Of a stretch of 64,000 nucleotides of DNA, positions 11,110 to 20,745 are shown piece after piece. This DNA comes from Phocoena phocoena (Eukaryota > Chordata > Mammalia > Artiodactyla > Phocoenidae), in NCBI RefSeq assembly GCF_963924675.1, contig NC_089239.1:1415001-1479000 (forward strand). The letters are read 5' to 3'. The notes below the pieces were generated by a model. It saw only the letters and a program-made list of their open reading frames with translations, did no database searches and had not been told where the DNA came from. The position numbers were made by a program, and so were the translations under genes. The first letter of the stretch is position 1. Every line of letters begins with the position of its first letter.

Positions 11110-12796
11110 ATGGCAGCAAGTACATACATATAAATACTCACTTCAAATGTCAATGGAATAAATGCTTCAATCAAAAGATACAGGGGGGCTCCCTTGATGG
11201 CACAGTGGTTAAGAATCCACCTGTCAATGCAGGGGACATAGGTTCGAGCCCTGGCCCAGGAAGATCCCACATGCCATGGAGCAACTAAGCCTGTGCACCA
11301 CAACTACTGAGCCTGTGCTCTAAAGCCCACAAGCCACAACTAGTGAGCCCATGTGCCACAACTACTGAGGTCCTTTTGCCCAGAGCCTGTGATCTGCAAC
11401 AAGAGAAGTCATGAAAATGAGAAGCCTGCGCACCGCGATGAAGAGTAGCCCCGACTCACCACAGCTAGAGAAAACCCGTGCACAGCAACAAGGACCCAAC
11501 ACAGCCATAAATAAATAAATAACTTTATTTATTTAAAAAAAAGATATAGAGTGGCTGATTAGATTAAAAATACCCATCTATAGGCTGCCTATAAGAGACT
11601 AACTTCAGAGCTAAAGACACACAGACTGAAAGTGAAGAGATGGAAAAAGATATAACATTCAAACGGAAACAAAATGAAAACTAGGGTAGGAAAACTCATA
11701 TCAGACAAAAGAGAATTTAAAACAAAGTCTATAATAAAATATTTTTTAAAGGCATTATATAATCTTAAAAGGTTCAACACAAGAAGAGGATATAAAGTTC
11801 ATAAACATATATGCACCTAACATAGGAGCTCCTAAATATACATAGCAAATATTAACAGACATAAAGGGAGAAATTGACAATAATAAAATAATAGAAGACT
11901 TTAATACCCCACTTACATCAATGGACACATCAACCAGACAAAATCAATAAGGCAATAGTGCCTTGAATAATACAATAGACCAGTTGGACTGAAAAGATAT
12001 CTCCAGGACATTCCATCCAAGAACAGCAGAATACAAAAATTTTCAAGTGCACATGAAACGTTTTCCAGGATAGATTACATGCTAGGCCACAAAACAATTC
12101 TTGTATAATTTAAGAGGATAGAAGTTATTTCAAGCATCTTTTCCAACCACTGTAGTATGAAAGTAGAAATCAATTACAAGAAGAAAAGTGGGAAAAGGAG
12201 AAACACATGGAGATTAAACAATATGCTACCAAAAAACCAATGGGTCAATGAAGAAATCAAACAGAAAATCAGAAAATAACCTGAGACAAATGACTATGGA
12301 ACCACAATTCTTCAAAATCTATGAGATGCAGCAAGAGCAGTTTTAGAGGGAAGCTTATAGGGATACAGGATTTCCTTAAGAAACAAGAAAAATCTCAAAA
12401 AAACAACCTGACATACCATCTGAAGGAATTTGAAAAAGAACAATCAAAGCACGAAGTCAGCAGAAGGAAGGAAATAGTAAATATCAGATAGGAAATATAT
12501 AAAATGAGGAAAAAAACAATAGAAAAGATGAATAAAACCAAGAGGTTTTTTTTGAAAAGGTAAAAAACAAAATTGATAAACCTTTAGCCACGTTCATTAA
12601 GAAGAAAAGGGAGAGGACTCAAATAAACAAAATTAGAAATGAGAGAGGAGAAATAAAAAGCAATACCAAGAAATACAAAAAAAATCATGAGAAAACTATG
12701 AACAGTGACATACCAAAAAATTGGACAAACTAGAAGAAATGAACAAATTTCTAGAAACATACAACCTGCCAAGGCTGAATCAAGAAGAAATAAATC
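11110..12796 (+). pseudogene. Old host L1: ORF2 5' half remnant
   Basis: It starts at 'atggcagcaagtacatac', equivalent to the ORF2 start in L1-A (16132). It runs through endonuclease blocks such as 'atgcacctaacataggagc', 'gacattccatccaagaacagcag' and 'aggatagattacatgct' into the linker before the reverse transcriptase. It is full of stops and indels. A SINE sits inside the endonuclease part (11181-11538). At 12796 the element is cut by L1-A and resumes at 20337. Confidence 0.8.
11181..11538 (+). mobile_element. CHR-type SINE with 8-bp TSD
   Basis: It is a long-form CHR SINE: head 'ggggctcccttgatggcac', a perfect Pol III B box ggttcgagccc (11241-11251), repeated 'gcaactaagcctgtgcacc' type units and an (AAAT)n tail. 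It is flanked by the target duplication aaaagata (11173-11180 and 11539-11546). Removing it rejoins the old L1 reading 'tcaaaagatatagagtggctg'. It was therefore inserted into an existing L1 ORF2. Confidence 0.92.
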
Positions 12797-13452
12797 GGGT
12801 GCTGCAGAAGATGGCGGAAGAGTAAGATGTGGAGATCGCCTTCCTCCCCACGGATACACCAGAAATACATCTACACATGGAACAACTCCTACAGAACACC
12901 TACTGAAGGCTGGCAGAAGACCCCAGACCTCCCAAAAGGCAAGAAACTCCCCACATACCTGGGTAGGGCAAAAGAAAAAAACAGAGACAAAAGAATAAGG
13001 AAGGCACCTGCACCAGTGGGAGGGAGCTGTGAAGGAGGAAATGTTTCCACACACTAGGAAGCCCCTTCGCGGGCAGAGACTGTGGGAGGCGGAGGGGGGA
13101 GCCTCAGGACAGCGGAGGAGTGCACATGGACGGGTGCAGAGGGCAAAGCGGGGAGATTCCCGCACAGAGGATCAGTGCCGACCAGCACTCACCAGCCCGA
13201 GAGGCTTGTCTGCTCACCCGCCGGGGCGGGCAGGGCTGCGAGCTGAGGCTTGGGTTTCGGTTTCGGACAGAGTGCAGGGAGAGGACTGGGGCTGGTGGCT
13301 TGAACATAGCCTGAAGGGGTTAGTGCACCACGGCTAGCCGGGAGGGAGTCCGGGAAAAGGCTGCACCTGCCGAAGAGGCAAGAGACTTTTTCTTCCCTCT
13401 TTGTTTCCTGGTGCGAGAGGAGAGGGGTTTAAGAGCGCTGCTTAAAGGAACT

Positions 13453-13545
13453 CCAGAGACGGGCGCGAGCCGCGGCTAAATGCGTGAACCCCAGAGATGG
13501 GCATGAGCCACGGCTAAATGCGCGGACCCCAGAGACGGGTGGGAG
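13453..13545 (+). repeat. 38-bp tandem repeat in L1-A 5' UTR
   Basis: Units begin with ccagaga at 13453, 13491 and 13529, a spacing of exactly 38 bp. There are two full units ('...gcggctaaatgcg...') and a partial third. L1-B has a shorter version at about 54629-54685. Confidence 0.85.
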
Positions 13546-14033
13546 ACGCTAAGGCTGCTGCTGCCGCCATCAAGGGGCCTGTGTGCGAGCACAGGTCACT
13601 CTCCACACCCCTCTTCCGTGGAGCCTGTGCAGCCCACCACTGCCAGGTTCCCGGGATCCAGGGACAACTTCCCCAGGAGAACGCACGGTGAGCCTCAGGC
13701 TGGAGCAACGTCACGCTGGCCTCTGTCGCCGCAGGCCCGCCCCGCACGCAGTGCCCCTCCCTCCCCACCTCCACCCCTGGCCTGAGTGAGCCGGAGCCAC
13801 AGAATCAGCGGCTCCTTTAACCCCGTCCTGTCTGAGCAAAAAACAGACGCCCTCCAGCGACCTACACAAAGAGGCAGGGCCAAATCCAAAGCTGAGCTCC
13901 TGTGAGCTGTGAGAACAAAGAAGAGAAAGGGAAATCTCTCCCAGCAGCCTCAGAAGCAGCAGATTAAAGCTCCACAATCAACTTGATATACCCTGCATCT
14001 GTAGAATACCTGAATAGACAAGGAATGCTCCCA

Positions 14034-14446
14034 AATTGAAGAGGTGGACTTTAGGAGCGAGATCTATGATTTTTTTCCCTTTTCCTCTTTTTGTGAATGT
14101 GTACGTGTATGCTTCTGTGTGAGATCTTGTCTGTATAGTCTTGCTTCCACCATTTGTTCTAGGGCTCTACCCATCCATGGATTTTTTTTAAAAATTTTTT
14201 TTTCTTAATAATTAATTTTAATTGTAATAACTTTATTATACTTTACCTTCGTCCTTTCTTTCTTTCTTTCCTTCCTTCCTTCCTTTAGACAACAAATCAC
14301 CCCAAATGGAGGAGGTGGTCTCTGAGAGCAAGATTTATGATTTTTCCCCCTTTACTTCTTTTTGTGAGGGTGTATGTGTATGCTTCTGTGTAAGATTTTC
14401 TCTGTATAGCTTTGCTTCCAACATTTGTCCTAAGGTTCTATCTGTC
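14034..14446 (+). repeat. Duplicated ~140-bp block, L1-A 5' UTR
   Basis: Copy 1 (14034-14175) and copy 2 (14302-14446) share 'ctctttttgtga', 'gtgtatgcttctgtgt' and 'tgcttcca.catttgt'. They are separated by an AT- and pyrimidine-rich spacer. L1-B has only one copy (from 55156), so the duplication is specific to L1-A or its subfamily. Confidence 0.8.
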
Positions 14447-14517
14447 ACTTTTTTATTTTTCTAAATATTTTTTAATTCAATAACTATATTATATTTTATT
14501 TTATTTTTACTATATCT

Positions 14518-14660
14518 TCTTTCTTTCTGTCTTTTTTCCTTCTTTCCCTTCCTCCTTCCTTCCTTCCTCCCTCCCTCCCTCCCTCCTTTCTTTCCTTCTT
14601 TGCTTCTTTCTTCCTTACTTCCCTTCCACTTTTCCTTCTTTCTTTCCTCAGACTTCTACT
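14518..14660 (+). repeat. Polypyrimidine (CTTT/CCTT)n tract
   Basis: About 140 bases consist almost purely of C and T on the plus strand, with a shorter similar run at 14256-14289. It is simple-sequence expansion inside the L1-A 5' UTR and a plausible triplex-forming tract. Confidence 0.9.
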
Positions 14661-15180
14661 AATTCTCTCTATATTTTCTCCCTTTTATTCTGAGCCGTGT
14701 GGATGAAAGGATCTTGGTGCTCCAGCCAGGAGTCAGGGCTCTGCCTCTGAGGTAGGAGAGCCAACTTCAGGACACTGGTCAACAAGAGACCTCCCAGCTC
14801 CACATAATATTAAATGGTGAAAATCTCCCAGAGACCTCCATCTTAACACCAGCACCCAGCTTCACTCAACGACCAGCAAGCTACAGTGCTGGACAACCTA
14901 CGCCAAACAACTAGCAAAACAGGAACACAACCCCACCCATTAGCAGAGAGGCTGCCTAAAATCATAATAAGGCCACAGACACCCCAAAACAAACCACCAG
15001 ACATGAACCTGCCCACTAGAGAGACAAGATCCAGCCTCATCCACCACAACACAGGCACTAGTCCCCTCCACCAGGAAGCCTACACAATCCACTGAAACAA
15101 ACTTAACCACTGGAAACAGATATCAAAAACGAACATGCAGCCAGCAAAAAGGAGACACCAAACACAGTAAGATAAGCAAA

Positions 15181-16073
15181 ATGAGAAGACAGAAAAACAC
15201 ACAGCAGATGAAGGAGCAAGATAAAAATGCACCAGACCTAACAAATGAAGCGGAAATAGGCAGTCTACCTGAAAAAGAATTAAGAATAATGATAGTAAGG
15301 ATGATCCGAATTCTTGGAAATAGAAGGACAAAATGCAAGAATCAGTTAACAAGGACCTAGAAGAAATAAAGATGAAACAAGCAATGATGAACAATGCAAT
15401 AAATGAAATTAAAAGTACTCTAGATGGGACTAATAGCAGAATAACTGAGGCAGAAGAACGGATAAGTGACCTGGAAGATAAAATAGTGGAAATAACTACT
15501 GCAGAGCAGAATAAAGAAAAAAGAATGAAAAGAACTGAGGACAGTCTCAGACACCTCTGGGACAACATTAAACGCACCAACATTCGAATTATAGGGGTTC
15601 CAGAAGAAGAAGAGAAAAAGAAAGGGACTGGGAAAATATTTGAAGATATTATAATTGAAAAATTCCCTAATATGGGAAAGGAAATAGTTAATCAATTCCA
15701 GGAAGCACAGAGAGTCCCATACAGGATAAATATAAGGAGAAATACGCCAAGACACATACTAATCAAACTGTCAAAAATTAAATACAAAGAAAGCATATTA
15801 AAAGCAGCAAGGGAAAAACAACAAATAACACACAATGGAATCCCCATAAGGTTAACAGCTGATCTCTCAGCAGAATCCCTACAAGCCAGAAGGGAGTGGC
15901 AGGACATACTGAAAGTGATGAAGGAGACAAACCTGCAACCAAGACTACTCTACCCAGCAAGGATCTCATTCAGATTTGATGGAGAAATTAAAACCTTTAC
16001 AGAGAAGCAAAAGCTGAGAGAGTTCAGCACCACCAAACCAGCTTTACAACAAATGCTAAAGGAATTTCTCTAG
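15181..16073 (+). pseudogene. L1-A ORF1 (RNA-binding protein), frameshifted
   Basis: ORF1 encodes the nucleic-acid chaperone that coats L1 RNA. The start is the ATG at 15181 (MRRQKNTQQMKEQDKNAPD). One base is missing near 15326 ('aatagaaggac' where the reading frame needs one more base). The frame then shifts to that of the 246-residue stretch opening at 15333. That stretch holds a coiled coil (first ~60 residues), an RRM-like middle and the conserved C-terminal end FRFDGEIKTF...LREFSTTKPALQQMLKEFL, with its TAG at 16071-16073. Apart from this one indel the frame appears open, so it is a recent loss. ORF2 starts 58 bp downstream. Confidence 0.9.
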
Positions 16074-16131
16074 ACAAGAAACACAAGAGAAGGAGAAGAC
16101 CTATAATAACGAACCCAAAACAATTTAGAAA

Positions 16132-19100
16132 ATGGGAATAGGAACATACATATCGATAATTACCTTAAATGTAAATGGAATAAATGCTCCCACCAAAAGA
16201 CACAGATTGGCTGAATGGATACAAAAACAAGACCCTTATATATGCTGTCTACAAGAGACCCACTTCAGACCTAGAGACATATACAGACTGAAAGTAAGGG
16301 GATGGAAAAAGATATTCCATGCAAATGGAAACCAAAAGAAAGCTGGAGTAGCAATTCTCATAGCAGACAAAATAGACTTCAAAATAAGGACTATTAAAAG
16401 AGACAAAGAAGGATACTACATAATGATCAAGGGATCGATCCAAGAAGAAGATATAACAATTATAAATATTTATGCACCCAACATAGGAGCACCTCAATAC
16501 ATAAGGCAAATACTAACAGCCATAAAAGGGGAGATTGACAGTAACACAATAATAGTAGGGGACTTTAACACCCCAATTTCACCCATGGACAGATCATCCA
16601 AAATGAAAATAAATAAGGAAACTCAAGCTTTAAATGATACATTAAACAAGATGGACTTAATTGATATTTATAGGACACTCCATCCAAAAACAGCAGAATA
16701 CACATTTTTCTCAAGTGCTCATGGAACATTCTCCAGGATAGATCATATCTTGGGTCACAAGTCAAGCCTTGGTAAATTTAAGAAAATTGAAATTGTATCA
16801 AGTATCTTTTCTGACCACCACGCCATGAGACTAGATATCAATTACAGGAAAAGTTCTGTAAAAAATACAAACACATGGAGGCTAAACAATACACTATTTA
16901 ATAATGAAGTGATCACTGAAGAAATCAAAGAGAAAATAAAAAAAATACCTAGAAACAAATGACAATGGGGACACAACAACCCAAAACCTATGGGATGCAG
17001 CAAAAGCAGTTCTACGGGGGAAGTTCATAGCAATACAAGCTCACCTTAAGAAGCAGGAAATATCTCGAATAAACAACCTAACCTTGCACCTCAAGCAATT
17101 AGAGAAAGAAGAACAAAAAAACCCCAAAGCTAGCAGAAGGAAAGAAATCATAAAAATCAGATCAGAAATAAATGAAAAAGAAATGAAGGAAACGATAGCA
17201 AAGATCAATAAAACTAAAAGCTGGTTCTTTGAGAAGATAAACAAAATAGATAAACTGCTAGCCAGACTCATCAAGAAAAAAACGGAGAAGACTCAAATCA
17301 ATAGAATTAGAAATGAAAAAGGAGAAGTAACAACTGACACTGCAGAAATAAAAAAAAATCATGAGAGATTACTGCAAGCAACTCTATGCCAATAAAATGG
17401 ACAATCTGGAAGAAATGGACAAATTCTTAGAAATGCATAACCTGCCAAGACTGAATCAGGAAGAAATAGAAAATATGAACAGACCAATCACAAGCACTGA
17501 AAGTGAAACTGTGATTAAAAATCTTCCAGCAAACAAAAGCCCAGGACCAGATGGCTTCACAGGTGAATTCTATCAAAAGTTTACAGAAGAGCTAACACCT
17601 ATCCTTCTCAAACTCTTCCAAAATATAGCACAGGGAGGAACACTCCCAAATTCCTTCTACGAGGCCACCATCACCTTGATGCCAAAACCAGACAAGGATG
17701 TCACAAAGAAAGAAAACTATAGGCCAATATCACTGATGAACATAGATGCAAAAATCCTCAACAAAATACTAGCAAACAGAATCCAACAGCACATTAAATG
17801 GATCATACACCATGATCAAGTGGGGTTTATTCCAGGAATGCAAGGATTCTTCAATAAACGCAAATCTATCAATGTGCTATACCATATTAACAAATTGAAG
17901 GAGAAAAACCATATGATTATCTCAATAGATGCAGAGAAAGCTTTTGACAAAATTCAACACCCATTTATGATAAAAAGCCTGCAGAAAGTAGGCATAGAGG
18001 GAACTTTCCTCAACATAATAAAGGTCATATATGACAAGCCCACAGAAAACATCATCCTCAATGGTGAAAAACTGAAAGCATTTCCACTAAGATCAGGAAC
18101 AAGACAAGGTTGCCCACTCTCACCACTCTTATTCAACATAGTTTTGGAAGTTTTAGCCACAGCAATCAGAGAAGAAAAGGAAATAAAAGGAATCCAAATC
18201 GGAAAAGAAGAAGTAAAGCTGTCACTGTTTGCAGGTGACATGACACTATACATAGAGAATCCTAAAGATGCTACCAGAAAACTACTAGAGCTAATCAATG
18301 AATTTGGTAAAGTAGCAGGATACAAAATTAATGCACAGAAATCTCTGGCATTCCTATATACGAATGATGAAAAATCTGAAAGTGAAATCAAGAAAACACT
18401 CCCATTTACCATTGCAACAAACAGAATAAAATATCTAGGAAGAAACCTACCTAAGGAGACAAAAGACCTATATGCAGAAAATTATAAGACACTGATGAAA
18501 GAAATTAAAGATGATACAAATAGATGGAGAGATATACCATGTTCTTGGATGGGAAGAATCAACTTTGTGAAAATGACTCTACTACCCAAAGCAATCTACA
18601 GATTCAATGCAATCCCTATCAAACTACCACTGGCATTTTTCACAGAACTAGAACAAAAAATTTCGCAATTTGTATGGAAACACAAAAGACCCCGAATAGC
18701 CAAAGCAATCTTGAGAATGAAAAAAGGAGCTGGAGGAATCAGGCTCCCTGACTTCAGACTATACTACAAAGCTACAGTAATCAAGACAGTATGGTACTGG
18801 CACAAATACAGAAATATAGATCAATGGAACAGGATAGAAAGTACAGAGATAAACCCACGTACATATGGACACCTTATCTTTGATAAAGGTGGCAGGAAAG
18901 TACAGTGAAGAAAGGACAGCCTCTTCAATAAATAGTGCTCGGAAAAGTGGACAGGTACATGTAAAAGTGTGAGATTAGATCACTCCCTAACACCATACAC
19001 AAAAATAAGCTCAAAATGGATTAAAGACCTAAATATAAGACCAGAAACTATCAAACTCTTAGAGGAAAACATAGGCAGGACATTCTATGACATAAATCAC

Positions 19101-19952
19101 AGCAAGATCCTTTTTGACCCACCTCCTAGAGAAATGGAAACAAAACAAAAATAAACAAATGGGACCTAATGAAACATCAAAGTTTTTGCACAGCAAAGGA
19201 AACCATAAACAAGACCAAAAGACAACGCTCAGAATGGGAGAAAATATTTGCAAATGAAGCAACTGACAAAGGATTAATCTCCAAAATTTACAAGCAGCTC
19301 ATGCAGCTCAATAACAAAAAAACAAACAACCCAATCCAAAAATGGGCAGAAGACCTAAATAGACATTTTTCCAAAGAAGATATACAGAACGCCAACAAAC
19401 ACATGAAAAGATGCTCAACATTGCTAATTATTAGAGAAATGCAAATCAAAACTACAATGAGATATCACCTCACACCTGTCAGAATGGTCATCATCAAAAG
19501 TCTACAAACAATAAATGTTGGGAAGGGTGTGGTGAAAAGGAAACCCTCCTACACTGTTGGTGGGAAAGTAAATTGATACAACCACTATGGAGAACAGTAG
19601 GGAGGTTCTTTAAAAAACTAAAAATAGTACTACCATATGACCCAGCAATCCCACTACTGGGCATATACCCTGAGAAAACAAAAATTCAAAAAGAGTCATG
19701 TACCAAAATGTTCATTGCAGCTCTATTTACAATAGCCTGGAGATGGAAACAACCTAAGTGCCCATCATCGAATGAATGGATAAAGAAGATGTGGCACATA
19801 TATACAATGGAATATTACTCAGCCTTAAAAAGAAACGAAATTGAGCTATTTGTAATGAGATGGATAGACCTAGAGTCTGTCATACAGAGTGAAGTAAGTC
19901 AGAAAGGGAGAGACAAATACCGTATGCTAACACATATATATATGGAATTTAA
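16132..19952 (+). pseudogene. L1-A ORF2 (endonuclease-RT), multiply broken
   Basis: ORF2 supplies the nicking endonuclease and reverse transcriptase for target-primed integration. The endonuclease domain (16132-~16930) is readable and keeps LNVNGIN, LQETHF, VGDFNTP, RIDHILGHK and SDHHAM, so its metal-binding and catalytic motifs are present. Lesions follow: one extra A in the A run near 16942; one extra base near 17351-17358; FAGD in place of FADD in the RT motif (GGT at 18234-18236); a TGA at 18906 where tryptophan is expected; one base lost near 19146; and one base lost near 19497 before the Cys-rich C-terminus. A 2-base gain near 19935 removes the usual stop. The 515-codon open stretch 17361-18908 covers the RT core. 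Confidence 0.92.
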
Positions 19953-20328
19953 GGAAAAAAAATGTCACGAAGAACCTAGGGGTAAGACAGGAATAAAGAC
20001 GCAGACCTACTGGAGAACGGACTTGAGGATATGGGGAGGGGGAAGGGTGAGCTTTGACAGGGTGGGAGTCATGGACATATACACACTAACAAACGTAGTA
20101 AGTTAGATAGCTAGTAGGAAGCAGCCGCATGTCACAGGGATATTAGCTCGGTGCTTTGTGACAACCTGGAGGGGTGGGATAGGGAGAGTGGGAGGGAGGG
20201 AGACACAAGAGGGAAGACATATGGGAACATATGTATACGTATAACTGATTCACTTTGTTTTAAAGCAGAAACTAACACACCATTGTAAAGAAATTATACC
20301 CCAATAAAGATGTTAAAAAAAAAAAAAG
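19953..20328 (+). terminator. L1-A 3' UTR and poly(A) signal
   Basis: It contains the usual L1 3' blocks: a G-rich stretch 'ggatagggagagtgggag', 'gattcactttgttttaaagc', and AATAAA at 20303-20308, followed by a ~13-base poly(A) starting at 20315. It ends at the right target duplication. Confidence 0.9.
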
Positions 20329-20336
20329 AATAAATC

Positions 20337-20745
20337 ATCTGAACCGACCTGATATTAGCAGTGAAATAGAATTTGTAATTTAAAAACTCCCAGCAAATAA
20401 AATTCCAGGGCTGGATAGCTTCAGAGGAGAATTCTACCGAGCATATACAAAAGAGCTAATACCTATATTTCTCAAACTATTCCCCAAAATTGAAGAGGAT
20501 GGATCACTCCAATATTTGTTCTATGAGACCACCATCATCCTGATACCAAAACCAGATGAGACATTACAAAGAAGAAAATTACTGTGGTCCTAGCCACAGC
20601 CATCAGACAAGAAAAAGAAACAAAAAGTAGCCAAATTGGAAGGGAAGTAACACTGTCACTCTTTCCAGATACATGATACTATATATAGAAAATCCTAAAG
20701 TCTCCACCAAAAATCTACTACAACTAACAAATTAATTCAGTAAAG
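20337..20745 (+). pseudogene. Old host L1: ORF2 RT part, deleted
   Basis: It continues the old L1 after L1-A: 'cccagcaaataaaattccaggg' is the diverged KSPGPDG region, followed by RT sequence. About 0.4 kb is missing at ~20582, where 'gaagaaaattac' jumps to 'tgtggtcctagccacagcc'. The block 'ctttccagatacatgatac' (20660-20680) is the decayed FADD motif. It ends at 20745, where another L1 copy begins out of order. Confidence 0.75.

Larger units (their letters stand above)
12797..15180 (+). promoter_or_regulatory. L1-A 5' UTR / internal promoter region
   Basis: It opens near a YY1-type site aagatggcgg (12808-12817) and contains a CpG-rich stretch (about 13060-13560), as expected of an L1 internal Pol II promoter. 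It includes a 38-bp tandem unit at 13453-13545 and two copies of a ~140-bp block (14034-14175 and 14302-14446). A long polypyrimidine stretch lies at 14518-14660. At ~2.4 kb it is slightly longer than the 5' UTR of L1-B once that copy's SINE is subtracted. Confidence 0.8.
12797..20328 (+). mobile_element. Full-length L1 (L1-A), nested in old L1
   Basis: This is a complete non-LTR retrotransposon layout of ~7.5 kb: long 5' UTR (12797-15180), ORF1 (15181-16073), ORF2 (16132-~19952), 3' UTR, AATAAA and poly(A). The flanks aataaatc (12789-12796 and 20329-20336; aga[a]taaatc with one indel) are the target duplication. Old L1 sequence continues on both sides: '...gaatcaagaagaaataaatc' then 'atctgaaccgacctgatatt'. 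The element is young compared with its host but defective. Lesions are listed under its ORFs. Confidence 0.95.

Noticed and set aside
11241..11251. Pol III B box as evidence of a tRNA gene
   Set aside because: It is the internal promoter of a tRNA-derived SINE. The tRNA cloverleaf is not preserved and the body is SINE sequence.
12584..13165. 193-codon minus-strand frame as an independent host gene
   Set aside because: It spans the junction between L1-A and the older L1, so its 3' part is host-repeat sequence. It is kept only as an antisense L1 ORF observation.
17361..18908. 515-codon open frame as a host protein-coding gene
   Set aside because: It is the reverse-transcriptase part of L1-A ORF2, flanked by the rest of the element, with a mutated catalytic motif and a premature stop.
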